Of a DNA stretch of 6,510 nucleotides, positions 6,372-6,510 are shown piece after piece; the first letter of the stretch is position 1; the number at the start of each line of letters is the position of its first letter. Under the pieces are notes generated by a model that did not search any database, was not told where the DNA came from, and saw only the letters and a list, made by a program, of their open reading frames with translations. This DNA comes from an uncultured Lachnospiraceae bacterium (GTDB taxonomy: Bacteria; Bacillota_A; Clostridia; Lachnospirales; Lachnospiraceae), in contig CAMOOZ010000032.1 of the NCBI GenBank assembly GCA_946621895.1, positions 1 through 6,510 of the forward strand. The letters run 5' to 3'. A program made the translations under genes and the position numbers.

Positions 6372-6510
6372 ATGCAATATTCAAATGTGTGTGGGGAAAA
6401 GATCTCAAAACTGGCTTTCGGCACGATGAGGCTTCCTGTTAAGGAAGACGGAAGTATTGACCAGGATCAGGTAAATGCCATGACCGATTATGCCATGGAG
6501 CATGGCGTGA
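6372..6510 (+). CDS. Aldo/keto reductase, N-terminal fragment
   Basis: The frame from ATG 6372 runs open to the window edge, giving 46 complete codons. The start has a strong site AGGAGGTG at 6360-6367. The N-terminus MQYSNVCGEKISKLAFGTMRLP, then DGSID and AMTDYAMEHGV, matches the opening beta-strand and first helix of the aldo/keto reductase barrel. It is closest in style to the clostridial predicted oxidoreductases that often carry a C-terminal 4Fe-4S domain. The catalytic Asp/Tyr/Lys/His residues lie beyond the window, so activity cannot be judged. It begins 58 bases after the permease stop, with no clear promoter between. It could be read through from the zinc operon, but a functional link to zinc uptake is not suggested by sequence. 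Confidence 0.8.
   Translation, partial: MQYSNVCGEKISKLAFGTMRLPVKEDGSIDQDQVNAMTDYAMEHGV

Overview
The window looks like the chromosome of a mid-GC Gram-positive bacterium of the Clostridia, probably close to the Lachnospiraceae. This is inferred from strong AGGAGG-type ribosome binding sites, a lipobox on the solute-binding protein, a surface protein made of Ig-like beta repeats, and a predicted AAA-ATPase/PD-(D/E)XK protein of the kind often multiplied in gut Clostridia. All genes are on the + strand, and no gap between genes exceeds about 110 bases. There is no sign of an insertion sequence, CRISPR array, tRNA or rRNA.

Layout. (1) Bases 2-454 are the C-terminal end of a repeat-containing surface or secreted protein whose start lies outside the window. 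(2) Bases 451-556 form a compact junction. It has small hairpins and then a 13-bp stem-loop followed by five T's, which reads as an intrinsic terminator. The same bases carry the next gene's -10 box (in the loop) and its Shine-Dalgarno sequence (in the 3' arm). (3) Bases 557-2221 encode a predicted AAA-ATPase with a C-terminal PD-(D/E)XK nuclease-like domain. Only 21 bases later, 2243-3553 encode a DUF815-type AAA+ ATPase. Both have intact motifs and no assigned function. (4) Bases 3568-6313 hold a complete zinc-type ABC uptake operon. It comprises a consensus-like promoter framed by two Fur-family operator-like sites, a lipoprotein metal-binding protein with a His/Asp-rich repeat loop (znuA-like), an ATPase (znuC-like) and a membrane permease (znuB-like). 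(5) From 6372 to the window edge is the N-terminus of an aldo/keto reductase.

How it works together. The lipoprotein should capture zinc (or a similar divalent metal) outside the membrane and pass it to the permease, and the ATPase drives import. The operator-like sites suggest that a Fur-family repressor, most likely Zur, shuts the operon off when metal is plentiful. The two ATPase genes upstream could form one transcription unit, but no shared task can be read from sequence. I do not see convincing evidence for a wholly new system. The most unusual items are the overlapping terminator/promoter/ribosome-binding-site junction at 508-557, the 27-bp repeats in the metal-binding protein, and the replacement of one canonical metal-ligand histidine in that protein.
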